A stretch of 64,000 bases of DNA from Naematelia aurantialba. Its lineage: Eukaryota; Basidiomycota; Tremellomycetes; Tremellales; Naemateliaceae. The position numbers and the translations under genes were made by a program. Where the stretch lies: NCBI GenBank assembly GCA_021527695.1, contig JAKFAO010000005.1:1054001-1118000 (forward strand), written 5' to 3'. Shown here one piece after another: positions 1-11,619 of the stretch. Position 1 is the stretch's first letter. Each line of letters begins with the position of its first letter. The notes beneath the pieces were generated by a model that was given only the letters and a program-made list of their open reading frames with translations, made no database searches and was not told the DNA's origin.

Positions 1-1264
1 CCGAAGACGCGGTCGATGCGAGACGCCCCTCACGGAGACATGGCTCCCGAAGACGTGGGTTTAGTCGTTCTTGGCATGGTTTGTGGCCGAAACTGATGAT
101 TGCAACAGATGAAATTCGCGGGCGACAATTTTGAACGGTTCTCAGGCGAAGCGACCAACATGCAGAAACTACAGTTATTCGCGTGGCAGTCTGCCCAACG
201 AGGAAACAACATTCACGTGACTGCCAATCCTACTGCCGGCGAGCTGCTGCACCGCGAGTTCAACAAGAAGAAGGAGGTACTCAAGGATACCGGCAAGGTG
301 TCGATTCTTGAGCGGTACGGCGGTGAGGAGCATCTGGAGCGTCTGCCTAGGGAACTGCTCAGCGGCCAGACTGAAGAATGTGAGTGTCAGCGCAGTCGTT
401 TCCTTCGTTTACATTGCTGTCTAATTGGCCGCGGAGCTGAAGCTGACGATGCGATAGACGTCGAGTACTCACGCTCTGGGGCTGTCGTCAAGGGACGTGA
501 AAAGGCAAAGGCTAGGTCAAAGTATCAGGAGGACGAGCATATCAACAACCATACATCAGTGTGGGGATCATACTACGATCGCGATGCTGGTCGATGGGGC
601 TTCGCATGTTGTCATTCGCTCAGTACGTTGAGCGTGTCGGCGTCACCACCTTTATCCCCCTTCCGCGATTTGACGCTTCTATCGTCGTCTGTTGTTCTCT
701 GAGCTGACCGTCTCTAGTTCCCGGAGCGTACTGCACCGGCGAGGCAGGCAAGGAAGCGGCCTACTCGTCGTCTGCCGCTGCACTGCTCGGGTCTCGCCAA
801 GCGGCCGAAGAGAAAGAAAAGGCTGAAGAGGCGGAGAAAGCCCGGAAGTCATTATCAGAAACAGCAGCGACGGGCCAGAAGAGGTCAGAGAGGGAGGTGG
901 TCAACCTCGCCAAGCGAAACGGGGAGAACGAGGACGTGGATATCGATCGCAGCCGCCTAAAGAAGGCGCTGGACGACGAACGGAAACGAAAGACCATGGG
1001 CGACGACGAGGCGTGGCAAGCTACAAAGAAGGGCAAGACGGATATCACGCAGGAGGAACTAGGTACGTCTTGCTGCCATGTCCAAGTCCCATTTGGATTA
1101 TACCGAGGGGGGGGGGGGATGTGGGAAGTCCAGCCTGGGGGTATGGATACGGGCCGAGGGTCCGGGGTTCGTAGAGATGGATGCTGACGGAAGCAGAGGC
1201 ATACCGATTGTCAAAGCAGGCTTTCGACGATCCCATGGCGAATTACAAGGACCCCGACGAATAG
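1..1264 (+). CDS. SLU7: Pre-mRNA splicing factor Slu7, C-terminal part (5' end outside window)
   Basis: Slu7 is a second-step spliceosome factor that helps choose the 3' splice site. Exons seen are 1-54, 109-379, 458-622, 718-1062 and 1197-1264, giving 300 codons with consistent phases. Family landmarks appear in order: KTRSMRD, AGDNF.RFSG, LFAWQSAQ, ANPT.GELL, SILERYGGEEHL, a YVEYSRSG box, INNHTSVWGSYY, GRWGFACCHS and AYCTGEAGKEA. A lysine/glutamate-rich tail follows, then the terminal EAYRLSKQAFDDPMANYKD, equivalent to the conserved DDPMA end of the family. The zinc knuckle and N-terminus lie upstream of position 1. It converges on UTP21. The call rests on the uninterrupted order of conserved blocks; only the missing N-terminus limits it. 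Confidence 0.93.
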
Positions 1265-1601
1265 CTGGGTGGGGCGCAGGGAGGCGAAGAGGCGTACGAG
1301 TACGAGTGGACGTTGCCCTGCCCATCTGGCCAAACGCATGTTGTATCGCCAAGTGGCTGCATGTATCATCATCGAGCATTGTCCTGACGAGTCCGGCGGC
1401 CAACGACCAGTCAAGTCGTTGCAGTTTTACAGCATGCATGCCGCATTCCACAGCCGGGTGCACATCCTCGCGCGGTCTCTCAGACCTACGCGTCTTGCTG
1501 CACTCAACATCACACACAACCCCCCTCTCCCCCCTCCCCACACTATACACAGCCCTCGACTGAGATTAAGAAGAAGGTTCCACTTCGAACCAAGGAGCCT
1601 C
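1265..1601. other. Convergent intergenic gap, SLU7 / UTP21
   Basis: This 337 bp gap holds the 3' flanks of two convergent genes. No further gene is supported. A run of C/T-rich sequence with short CCCC blocks lies near 1510-1550. Short open frames here lack family motifs and splice support. Confidence 0.6.
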
Positions 1602-4600
1602 TCAGCCGGAACTACGTAAGAACCCCAGCGTGCCCAGAGCATACCCAACCAACGCGCTCAACCGCTTACTCTCCCTCTTCTGCTCGTCGCGAAGGACCTC
1701 CAACCGCTCCTTGAGCTCGACATTCGCAATCAGGACATCCGCATGTACCGTCAGAAAAACGCTGAGCAGCGCTTGGACCGCTTCGAAATCCCTATGCGAC
1801 TCGAGGCGCCTCGTCAGGGCGTGGACGAACAGGCCCAGGTGGTCCAGGGATGTAAGGGAACGGATTTCCAGGTCCAGCGCAGATGGGGACAGGGCTTTCG
1901 TGTACTCGAAGAATGCAGTATCTAGACGACAAACAAAGACATATGTCAGTCTCCGATCTTCTGTCCGTCATCGCGAGCGGATGGGGCGGCCACGTACAGT
2001 CGCCATCCTCGTTCTCCTTCGCTAGACGCCGGGTGAAATCGCTCTCCAAGAACGACGCCATCGGCGCCAAGCGCTGCGACGCATCGCCGCTACCATTCTT
2101 CTTTGTTGACAGGTCGAACCGGGTCTCCAGGCCAGAGACCGTAGGTAGGAAGAACGGCGCCTTTTCAGGCGCCTTTGGAGGCTCCTTCGGCTTGTTGCGT
2201 TGCTAGTCCTGTCAACCTTCCTACTAACTAGTGCGAGACGACACGAGACGACACGAGACGACACGAGACGACACGAGACGACACGAGACGACACGAGACG
2301 ACACGAGACGACACGAGACGACACGAGACGACACGAGACGACACGAGACGACACGAGACGACACGAGACGACACGAGACGACACGAGACGACACGAGACT
2401 CACCTTGATGGTCTCCAGGTTGAGGAGTGTCTGCCACCGTGACCGAGGCATGAGGGAAAGTGTGAGTAACCCCTCGGCGAGCTGTTCAGGTGTTGTGTAA
2501 ATGTCGATCTCGTCGGGAGCGCCGATCGGCTCGAGGGCTTGTAACTCTGCAGACGGTCAGCTCTGAACACAGATGCAATCTCTAGGACAAGCGACGGGAA
2601 CATGTTGGAGAGGACGGCGCAAAGATACGGATCAGTTGGAAGAGATGGAGCCACAACCCACCTGTACCCTCGACGTCCCCCATGGCAGATGGAAGAGCGA
2701 TCTCTGGAACATCCTCGTCTTCCGGTACGTGTCTCAACGACACATCTGCAAACTGCGCTCGGTTGGCCCTATCCATCCTGTCAGCATCCCATTTCAACTC
2801 CAGCCCCAGCCCCAACAAGCAGTCAATGCTGATCTTACGTACCATAGATGCACACCAAGGCTGTCGACGTGTGCCGTAGCCAAAAAGTCGCCAGTAGGAG
2901 AGAAGGTGATGCTGGTAGCGATGGACGACGTGCGGAAGGCGTCGACCAGACGGCCAGTGGGGATATCGTATGTCCGTATGACCGAGTCGAGAGAAGAAGC
3001 AATCAGCCATCTCGAGTCGGGTGAGAATGCCTAGGTGTGTTAGTACTACAGCTGACCGATCACGGTCCATAGCTGACGGTTCCCGCTTCACCCTTCGCGC
3101 GGACAAAAACCGGCTTGTTCAACTCACGATATCTAGAATGCGTCCCTTGAATCCCCTCAATTCACGGACCACCCGCCTCGTCTCAATATCGACAAGTCGA
3201 ACAGCCAGATCATCACATACAAGCGCGAGCAGCCCGCTGTCTCTGTTGAGAACAGCAGACGTGATGGACGACGGGAGCTGCAGCTCGTGCAATAGCTTTG
3301 TCGTGTGAAAGTCGAAGAACTATCCTCACGTTAGCATCGATCACACACCATTCATATTTGCTGTGACGCGGGTATGGCTCACATAGATCTTGCCTTCCAG
3401 GGTGCTGGCAATGACTGTCGTATTCAGAGTGTCGGTCGCCAACCCAGTGATAGCCTGAATGACCTTTTTGACTATTTTCGCCTTTTTGACCTGTCCACTG
3501 GTCCGAGCAAGGATCGCGGGTTTACTATCCCCAGGTGCCGGCCCAGTGAGGCTGAACGCCCGCCTCTCCTTCCCAGATTGCATGTTCCACATCTTGATCT
3601 CCCCTGCCGAGGAGCCAACCAGGCCGAAATTGCCACACGCCGTCACGCAGACCGCCTAGAAATGATTCATGAGCCTCAGCTGTTCGGATTCGTTTGGTCC
3701 CGCGCACCTGCACAACCCCTTCATCGAGCTCAAAAGTCCACGAGCCGAGGCGCTTGTTCAAGACGCTCCAGGTGCGCGCGCGATCGTCGTCTGCATGAGC
3801 GGTGAGAACGTCCTCCCAGTCTTTTGACCTGGTAGACGAGTGGGAAATCGACGTGATAGGAGGGAACTTGAGAGAGTCCATTGTGACTCCCCTCTCCAAA
3901 GCCTTCTTGGCGAACGAGCCTGAGAGTTGTCAGCGGGGATTCGATCACGGCACGAGGCATATATCTGCACGCAAAGCAGTAAGGCACCTTGTGACAGTTC
4001 GTGGCTCCGCGAGTCCCTGACAACACTGGTATAACGGAGTGCTTGGTCTCGGCCAGCAGTGAGGATTTGCTTTCCATCTTCACCGTAATATCGGATACAA
4101 GTTGGTGGGAGATGATGCCCGCCACGCATCTTGAGCAGCTTGGGCAGCGAGGTAGGCGACTCGAAGAACCATTGCTAGGTTGGGTCAGCACTGTCCGCAT
4201 GAGGCCGAGTTCTGTAGTCTTCCGTTACGTACCTTGACACTGTTGTCCGCGCTGGAGCTGATCAGGAGAGGCTGGCCTGTGACCCATTCCAAGCCGCTGA
4301 CGGCCTGCTCATGGGCATGCCGTTGGACGTGGATAATGCGGCCCCCTTTGCTCAAGTCCCAAACAGCTATTGAGCCATTTGACGAAGACGTGGCCAATAT
4401 CGGCGGGCCATCTGAGGTACGTTAGCCAGTCAACGTTGAGTGTAGCAGCGAACTTGCCCATTCGGAATGACATGCCAGTGACGCTTCCCTCCTCCATCTT
4501 CATCTTCATGATCAACTCTCCCTGCCGGATATCGTAGAGATGGATGGTGCCGTCGAGATAGCCAACACCAATAACGTCGAGCGCTGGAGACTGAACGAGT

Positions 4601-5897
4601 GTGGTGATGGCGGACGCCGAAGCAGGTGTGGGATGAGGGAAAGTATGGATCAGAGAGCTGCGGATGGTCATCAGCGTCGCCGACGGCCAAGGGACGCTTC
4701 ATGGCTGTTGAGCGAAGAGGAGTCAGAGGGCACGCACCAGGTCCGGGTGTTCCAGAGCTGCAGCTCGCCCTGTTGGCTGCCTACGAGGACTTTGTTGATG
4801 TACGTGGCGGGATGTACAAAAGTGGTTGCGGTGAAGTCCGAGTGGAACTGGATCTGATTCGCGAGGTCTGTCACAAGTCAGCAGGGTCTCATGGCCGATG
4901 AGTGCAGGGCGGTGGAAACAGCAGGGAACAGGAAGGAAGGGGAGAGGGAGAGGAGAGGGAGATGGAAGCGGAGAGGGAGAGGGAAGCGAAAAGGGAGAGG
5001 GGGCGGAGTGGGAGCGGATAGACGCTCACTTGACGTCTCAATGTCCCACAACCAAAGCCGATCTCCCTGGTCTGCCAGGGCGCACAGCTGGTCGCCGTAG
5101 ATGACCAGCTTGCCGATCCCTCCCGGCGTATCTTTCCTGAATTGCCCGACCTGCCGCATCAGCTACACTCAAAACGACCTTTATGCACCCTCTATCTCGA
5201 TCCCAAGCGAGTCTCCATCCACCTCCCGAAGAAAGCCTTGCAAGCTTCCGAGTGAATCTCGTGAAGATCATCCTGCGTCCTTCATACTCCCGTGAAGTTG
5301 TGGAATAGTGTACATCCTACCTGTTCCCATGTTCCATGGGACAAGTAGACCAAGGAGAGATGTCCCATATGCAGAGCCTGCAAGACGGAGAGCCTCCAAA
5401 TGGGGAGAAGCAAGAACGACACCCGCGCAACTCACCTCCTTGCCGCGGTGGTACCTCACGACCCTCTGCCCCGCCGCCGCAAACACCTCTTTCGGGGTGA
5501 CCGCCAGCGCGGCGATATCCACCCCCGCCTCCTGCCCCACAAACATCAACGTCATGCTCGCTGCATTCCACATCATCCAGCTCCGCCCTACGGCCGTCAC
5601 GAGCAGGACAGTGGGCGTCGCGAGCGCCCCCCGCGGCGTGTGGACGTGCATCGCGAACGGGACGTGGTTCGTCACGAAGCCCAGGGCACGGAACGGCGCG
5701 AACAGGTTCGACGCCGACTGTGATGCCGACACTCCAGTCTTGGACTTGGTCTTCGACTTGGACTGGGACTTGGCCTTGGAATGGGCTTTCGACGTCGCAG
5801 GCGGTGGTGCTCCCGGTCGAGCAGTTTCCGCGTACGGATGGGGCTGGGATGGGCCGGCTTCGGCATTCTTGGGCCGCTTGGACGCGTGGTTGACCAT
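1602..5897 (-). CDS. UTP21: U3 snoRNP / small-subunit processome WD40 protein Utp21 (WDR36)
   Basis: Utp21 belongs to the UTP-B subcomplex that acts in nucleolar 18S rRNA processing. Fourteen exons (5436-5897, 5030-5150, 4738-4867, 4458-4657, 4411-4233, 4174-3988, 3919-3708, 3655-3383, 3319-3128, 3030-2843, 2777-2662, 2546-2404, 2202-1998, 1921-1602) sum to 2928 nt, 975 aa. The start MVNHASKRPK is preceded by a basic/Ser-rich leader before LFAPFRALGFVTNHVPF, the family hallmark. WD40 blades follow, with SPALDVIGVGYLDGTI, SFRMDGPPILATSSSNG, LPKLLKMRGGH and VTACGNFGLVGSSAGEI. The Utp21-type C-terminal domain begins around PRSRWQTLLNLE and KPKEPPKAPEKAPFFLPT. Intron 4458/4411 is GC-AG. The intron at 2203-2403 is almost entirely a minisatellite. 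The 2662 donor is the least certain junction. Confidence 0.93.
2231..2400 (-). repeat. 10-bp minisatellite filling a UTP21 intron
   Basis: About 17 tandem copies of ACGAGACGAC (plus strand) occupy 170 of the 201 bp of intron 2203-2403. At least 15 units are identical. On the UTP21 sense strand the repeat reads GTCGTCTCGT and begins inside the donor (GTGAGTCTCG). Near-perfect identity suggests recent expansion or homogenisation. Confidence 0.97.
4913..5012 (-). repeat. Purine tract (pyrimidine on sense strand) in UTP21 intron
   Basis: Intron 4868-5029 is dominated by imperfect GGGAGA/GGAAGC units on the plus strand, which means CTCTCC-rich sequence on the transcribed gene's sense strand. It lies just downstream of the donor at 5029. 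Confidence 0.85.
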
Positions 5898-6554
5898 CTT
5901 GCCGTTGTCTCTTAAGGCGCTGAGCGAGAACCGGACCAGTACAGCCCAGTACGAGTACAGTGGATCGAGACGAAATGCAGTCTCGGGGTGGACAAGAACC
6001 TTCAGAAATTCAACGACATTACACGTGTCGTCCACGTGTTTCATGGAGATCCTCCTCTGTCCGTTCGGCAGCCAAATCTATTCAAATCTATTCATTTCTC
6101 AATGGTATCGCTGATGCTTGGGACGCATTCTCGGGAGATGCTTGGAATATTCTTGGGGGAGGGGTGCTTGGAGGGAATCTTGAAGATGCAAAAGGCTCCT
6201 CGAGAGATGCTGCAGGCCTCGTGGGAGGTACATGGACGTCAGAAAACACGTCGCATTACTACCAGCGAATAGATGTATGAGTAATGTCTAAGCCCGTTTA
6301 TGGAGATTGTATATATGCACAAAGGGTATGATGCCAGGGGTATCGCATCCTCCAGAGACCTTCTCCACCTTTGCACCGATCCACGTCTCCACCTTTGAAC
6401 CGTCCCACCTCCCTACCTGCAGTCTAATGGCCTCAGATTCAAGGAGAGTCCCAGACTCCCTACCACATCCGCAGGCAACCGCTGAAGCTACACAGACAAA
6501 TCGTATCGATACGTTCGTTATTCGTGAATTGGTCGTGAGGGTCATAAAGCAAGA
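5898..6554. other. Tandem gap between RAX2 3' end and UTP21 start
   Basis: Both flanking genes are on the minus strand, so this 657 bp holds the UTP21 promoter and 5' leader plus the RAX2 3' flank. A short open frame continues upstream of the UTP21 ATG but has no family match. No other gene is supported. Confidence 0.55.
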
Positions 6555-9500
6555 TCACCACACTGCAGATCACGTCAGCACTGTTCTGAACGCCTAAGCC
6601 GGAGGAAGGGAGGAAACGGTAAAAGATAATTGCCCCATAGCAGAAGAGGAACAAGCGCGGGTCGAGGGAGTTGGCGCAGAAGAGGGCCAGCATAGGCATC
6701 AAGTGAGGAGCGTTGGAACCCACCATAGCTAGCCGGGATGACGCCCTCTCGCCCCGTCGCCGGATCTTGAGCATACCACCACTCTGGACTCTGCACATCA
6801 TCCAAAATGACCACCGCCTGCCCAGCGCGCATGGCCATTTCCCCCGGCTGAAGTTCCGGCCCATCGAAGTCGTATCGCATCGTCGTCTCTCTCCCACCTT
6901 CCTCCCCCTCCTCTTCTTCTCCAGCAGCATCGTACTCGCTCTCTGCAGACACCCCGCCCCCACTCGTCCTTCGCGCTGAAGCAGCAGCAACGGCTGCAGC
7001 CGCCGCTCCGCCTCCTAGTGACTGTTCCAATGCAGCTTGCACGCCATGGAAGACGTTTTGGTGGGTCGACGAGATCTCGCTGCCTTCTTTCTCAAACATC
7101 TCTCGTTGAGCAAGTGTCGACCGCCGTTCAGATCGCCTAGTGAGGAAGGCGATCAACAGTGCCAAGAGGATGAGTAAGAGAATGAGCCCGGTCGCGATGG
7201 CAATGGCGACAAGAACGACCAGGCCGCACGCGAGGAAGTGTCGGACGTCGAAGGAGAATGTCGTTTCGGACCAAAACAACGCAGATGCAGCGCCTAGCGA
7301 GCCGGTCGATGAAGTGCCAACGAGGTACGGATACCACGAGGCTCCATCGAATAACGCTGATGAAGCGTTACCAGCATCTTTCAGGTACAGATCGCCAGAG
7401 ACCATGAGCATGCGGTTCTTCTCGATACTGCCAACTGGGGTATGCTCCGTCGACATGGGCACAAAAGCTAGCTGCTGCACGACACTTCCAGGCAACAATG
7501 TCGTATTCTGGGCAGCCCACGCTTTGCCGTCCCATTGCTGCAGGTAAGGCGAATTGTCCGTGGCCGAGTAACCCGCCGCAAAAATGTTCGAGGCATTCTT
7601 GTTGTCCGCGGCGATAGCGAGAGCAGGACCAGGGAGCGAGCCCAGAGCCGTCCATGTTGAATTGTCAAAAGCGTACGTCGCCGCATAGGCAACAGTCCCG
7701 TCCGACATGATAAACGAGCCAGCCACGGCGACTGCATCATAGTTGTCGCCCACGAAGTCCATGGCTCGGACTTCACCAGACGATAGGCCCGAACCTGGAG
7801 TGTGCCATTGGGCCGCTTCAGAGTCCCACAAACAAAGCGCGGCACATGAGAGGGATCCCGCCGTCGTAAAGTTGCCAGTAACAACGATAGTGTTCGTATT
7901 AGTCCTCTGTCGAACGACATTCGCTGTCGAGGTCGATGGATTCAGGCTGGGCATACCGCCAGTGACCCAAGAATTGGACTTGAGATCATACACGACCAAC
8001 ACAGAGCCGACGTTAGTCGCGTTGACGCCAGTGCCCCCGATGTACACACTGTCTCCAACCACAGCGAGTGCCCGGACGACCCCCTGTACTGGAGGGTTGG
8101 GGCCGGTGAGCTGATCGTTCGCGTAAAAGGCGACGCCGGATACGCCCGAGTCGACAGAAAAGTTACCGCCAATAATCGTCACGCTCTGGGCATTGCCCGA
8201 AGCCGAGGAGTTGGTCCAAAACGCGCCAGCCAACACAGCTGGAGCGGGTGCAGACGTCGATGTGATTGTGGGAGCTGTGGCACGAGCGAACAGCACTGGA
8301 TGCCCCCGCGCAACAATTGCACCTGCGAATCGGCTGAATAAAGAGCGAGAGTTACGTCGGGATGCCCGAACATTTCGGCGAGCCACGCTTGAAGCGGATG
8401 CGCTTGGCGCTGAAAGGGCAACTCCATCTAACGTATCAATGGTCGCACTGCCGTCAGAGGACGAAAGTATTGCAACTCCGTTGACCAGATTACTCGAGGA
8501 GCCAACGACCTTGCCAGCCAGAAAAGTCTGATCGTCGGCGGTAGCAGCTGCAGCGAGTGTGCCAAAGACAGCTCCGGAGACCGACCATGAGGAGGAAGAA
8601 GTGTCGTACACTGCATATCCACCGGTTTGCGTCGACGTCCCATTGGACGCTATCACATGCGAGAAGTTGCCAAGGACAACGAGCTGGCTTGACAAGCTCG
8701 ACAAGGATGAGACAGTTCCGTCGACACCGCCAGCCACGGATGCCCATGACTTGGAGCTTGGGTCGTATCTGGCGACATAAGCAAGACCGACGCCGCCCGC
8801 AAGCGTCGAGGTGAAGTCGCCACCAAAGTAGACATATTGTCCTACAACCTCAACGGCGTAGACTGTTCCGTCCAAGCCTTCGTTTGCCAATGGAGTAACT
8901 TGTCCAGTCGAGGTGTCGACCGAGAGAACGTTGGAATAGTTGTTTGTGGCCGAAAAGTCGCCGCCGACGTAAATAATCCCGTTGAGCGAAGCAACCGCAT
9001 TGACCGACCATCCGGAAGAGCTTGTCGAATTCAGGGCAGTCTCTAAACCAAACCCGAGGTGAGTCAAGGCCGTCTCGGTGGTGTTCACTAGCGGCGACTG
9101 CGCGTTGATGCCAGACGCAGACGAGCGAGACCATTCGAACACGCCAAACGAAGACTGAGATGAATTTTTGTTACTGGCGGAGGATTGGGTGACGGTGCTG
9201 TTGCTTGTCGAGTTCGAACCGGCTGTCGAGGTTGTTCCTTCGGTGCCGAGGCCAGTGAGGGTAAGCTGGACCGCCTGGGCAACTACCACATAGTTGTCGC
9301 CACCTGATGGCGCCTCAGGGCTCTTGGCGAGAGCGAGAATGATAGTTGGCGTGAACGCGTCGGAAGTGGCATCGACCCATCCAGAGTAGACCAGAGTCTT
9401 GGCGTCTTGCTGCACTTGTTCTGAGATGGTGCTCGTCCATCCCAGGCTGTCGTGGATGGGAAACACTTCCATGTCGATACTGGTGCGTCCTGCACAATCG

Positions 9501-11077
9501 CCAATCTGCTCGCAGCCCGGAATGAGCACGTAGACGTCGTAGAAACCGGATGCAGAGACGTAAGGATAGAACGTAACGGAAGGGTACGTTGGGGTGGAAA
9601 CGGGAACGGTGGATGTGATGTAGTATGCGGTAGTAGCCGGGATGTCCGTGTCGATGGTGCTTTGTGTCCAGTTACCTGTCTGTCCAGCGGTGGACGATTT
9701 TGACGAGGTACACATGCCTGTGTTACCAGCTTCAACAGCCGAGCCGTACGCGCCTGATACATCAGCCAAGCACAGGATCAAGCTTACCGTCTGATAGGAG
9801 CTGCACGCTACTCAGACCCGGTCCGTCGCCAATCCATCTTTTCAGCTCCATCTGCAGTCCAGTCAGATTGCGCGATCCATCGGTGAACAAGAAGTCTTGT
9901 GCGCCTATACTCGGGTCGGTGGATAGCGGACAGTACTCCCAGCAAGTCTCGTTCTTGCCAGTCGTCGGATCAGTGTACGTCATGTTGAGTTGAGTGTTAT
10001 CGGGGAGCGAGGTGATGCTAAACTCGTCAGCAGCACTCATGACCACGCAAAGGACGCTCACCAGAACGCCGTGGCACCACGACCCTCGACCTGTGCATTT
10101 GCCACCCTCGCACCAGCGGCCATCCAATAGCTATACCCCTTGATATCGATCTGCGCCACCGTATTGTCCTCTCCCAGCCATGTACCCTCCCCAGGACAAA
10201 GCAAGACATCAGCGTCGGAATACTGATCTTGATCTGTCGCCGGCCCCGCCGTGATCGTGAGGTTCCCAGATGCTGAGCTGGAAGACGGCATGGTGACTGG
10301 GGTAAGATAGCCCGAGTGTCCCACTGTCGAAGTATTTGATGGCGCCGATTGGGTCGATGTGTAATTTGAGGTGGTGTTCGTGGTGACGGAGGAATTCGAA
10401 AGATAGGAGGTGGCGAACGCGCCGGAAAAATAGATGCTTGTTCCATTGGAGGATATATCTTGCACGGGTCCGTTGAGCCCGCCGAAAGGTGTTTCTTCCC
10501 AAGTGGAAGATGATGTCGACCATAGCGCAACATTGCCGGTCAAGTTGAACGAACCTCCGGCCCAGACCTCGTTGTTGGCATTATCGCAGTACAAGGTATT
10601 GACTGGACCTGTCAGGCCGTCGGAGAGGGATCGAAAGGTGTTGTCCGACAGCGAATATGCAATGATGTTGGACGCTGATGTTGAGTCCACTGATGTGAAC
10701 GAACCACCAATATACAGCGTTCCATTCGATGCTCCTGACGCCGTTGAATTTGACCAGCAAAGGGCATCGATGGTTCCACCGCTGTTGGTACTCCCCAGAG
10801 CCTCATAGCTTCCATCCGCCTTTCGCACAAACACGGTATCGCCATCCGTTGAGAAGGCAGTGGATGTGGATGATGTGGACGAGGCGAATGGCGATGAGGT
10901 GGACCACCAGTCGAGTCCTGAGAAGGAGCCGCCGAGACCGACGCTCCCCATCTTGGAGAAGTCGACCTGGGGCAGTGTTGATGGTGCTGATGTCGTCGCC
11001 ATGGCGGGCATGAGGTAGGGCGAAAGGACGGTGAGGATGAATGGTATCGACAGGGATAATGGAGGGTTGCGCAACAT
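6555..11077 (-). CDS. RAX2: Rax2-like cortical polarity protein with C-terminal SH3 domain
   Basis: Rax2 is a type I membrane landmark protein that marks growth or bud sites. Exons 10062-11077, 9788-10017, 6724-9753 and 6555-6562 total 4284 nt, 1427 aa. The chosen start gives MLRNPPLSLSIPFILTVL, a signal peptide; an upstream in-frame Met at 11116 would bury it. The ectodomain is Ser/Thr/Asn-rich with repeated kelch-like strands (LYIGGSFTS, VYFGGDFTS, VYIGGTGV). A membrane helix (about residues 1250-1280) contains VAIAIATGLILLLILLALLI. The tail is acidic and ends in an SH3 domain (YDFDGPELQPGEMAMRAGQ, EWWYAQ, GVIPASY). The last exon is modelled as 8 nt, ending ...PASYVW-stop as SH3 domains usually do. 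Without that intron the frame runs to 6575, so the extreme C-terminus is uncertain. Confidence 0.85.
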
Positions 11078-11619
11078 GTCGAAGAGGTGTGCCAGGCGCG
11101 AAACGTCGCCAGTCAACGATGAGTCGGGGTGCAGGCGTTTCTATGGGCGGTGTGAAGATGATGAATTGAAGCTCATGTCGGACTCGGGTTGACGCTGAAG
11201 GGTTCGAGGTCTGAAACACTTGTTTGGGAAGTCGGGTGCGTCGCGTGTGTCCGAGGCGAGTTCACCCAGGATCAGCGCTGAGGCCGTGAAGAAGGAGTGC
11301 TGCGGGGGGGGGGGGTGTTGATGTGTCTGGATCAAGAGGAATGGCAAGTGTAGTAGAGGGAAAGTGCGGGATGAAAGCGAGGACTGTTGGTCTGTGGGTT
11401 TGTTGGTCGCTTCGGATAAAAGCACACGCGCTCGGATCAAAGCTCGACGGAAGCAAAAAAAAGCTGAAACACCCGACCCCTCCCTCACGCGACATCGGCA
11501 ATCTGCGGGAATATCATCTTGTGGCATTCGGCAATCGCCCCAGCATAGCCGAGGCCTCGAGGTTGGGATTCGACCTTTTTGACTGCACATTCATCTCTAC
11601 ACATAGCATATCAACAGCC
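11078..11619. promoter_or_regulatory. Divergent promoter region RAX2 / PEX19
   Basis: This 542 bp separates two divergent start codons and therefore holds both promoters and 5' leaders. It contains a poly-G run near 11310 and a short poly-A block near 11455. No individual factor site is claimed. Confidence 0.55.

Noticed and set aside
2022..2500. Long open frames in several frames across the 10-bp repeat
   Set aside because: The repeat has no stop codons in most frames, so these are artefacts; the region is an intron of UTP21.
5308..6114. 268-codon plus-strand open frame opposite UTP21 exon 1
   Set aside because: It is the antisense shadow of a coding exon and has no conserved motif.
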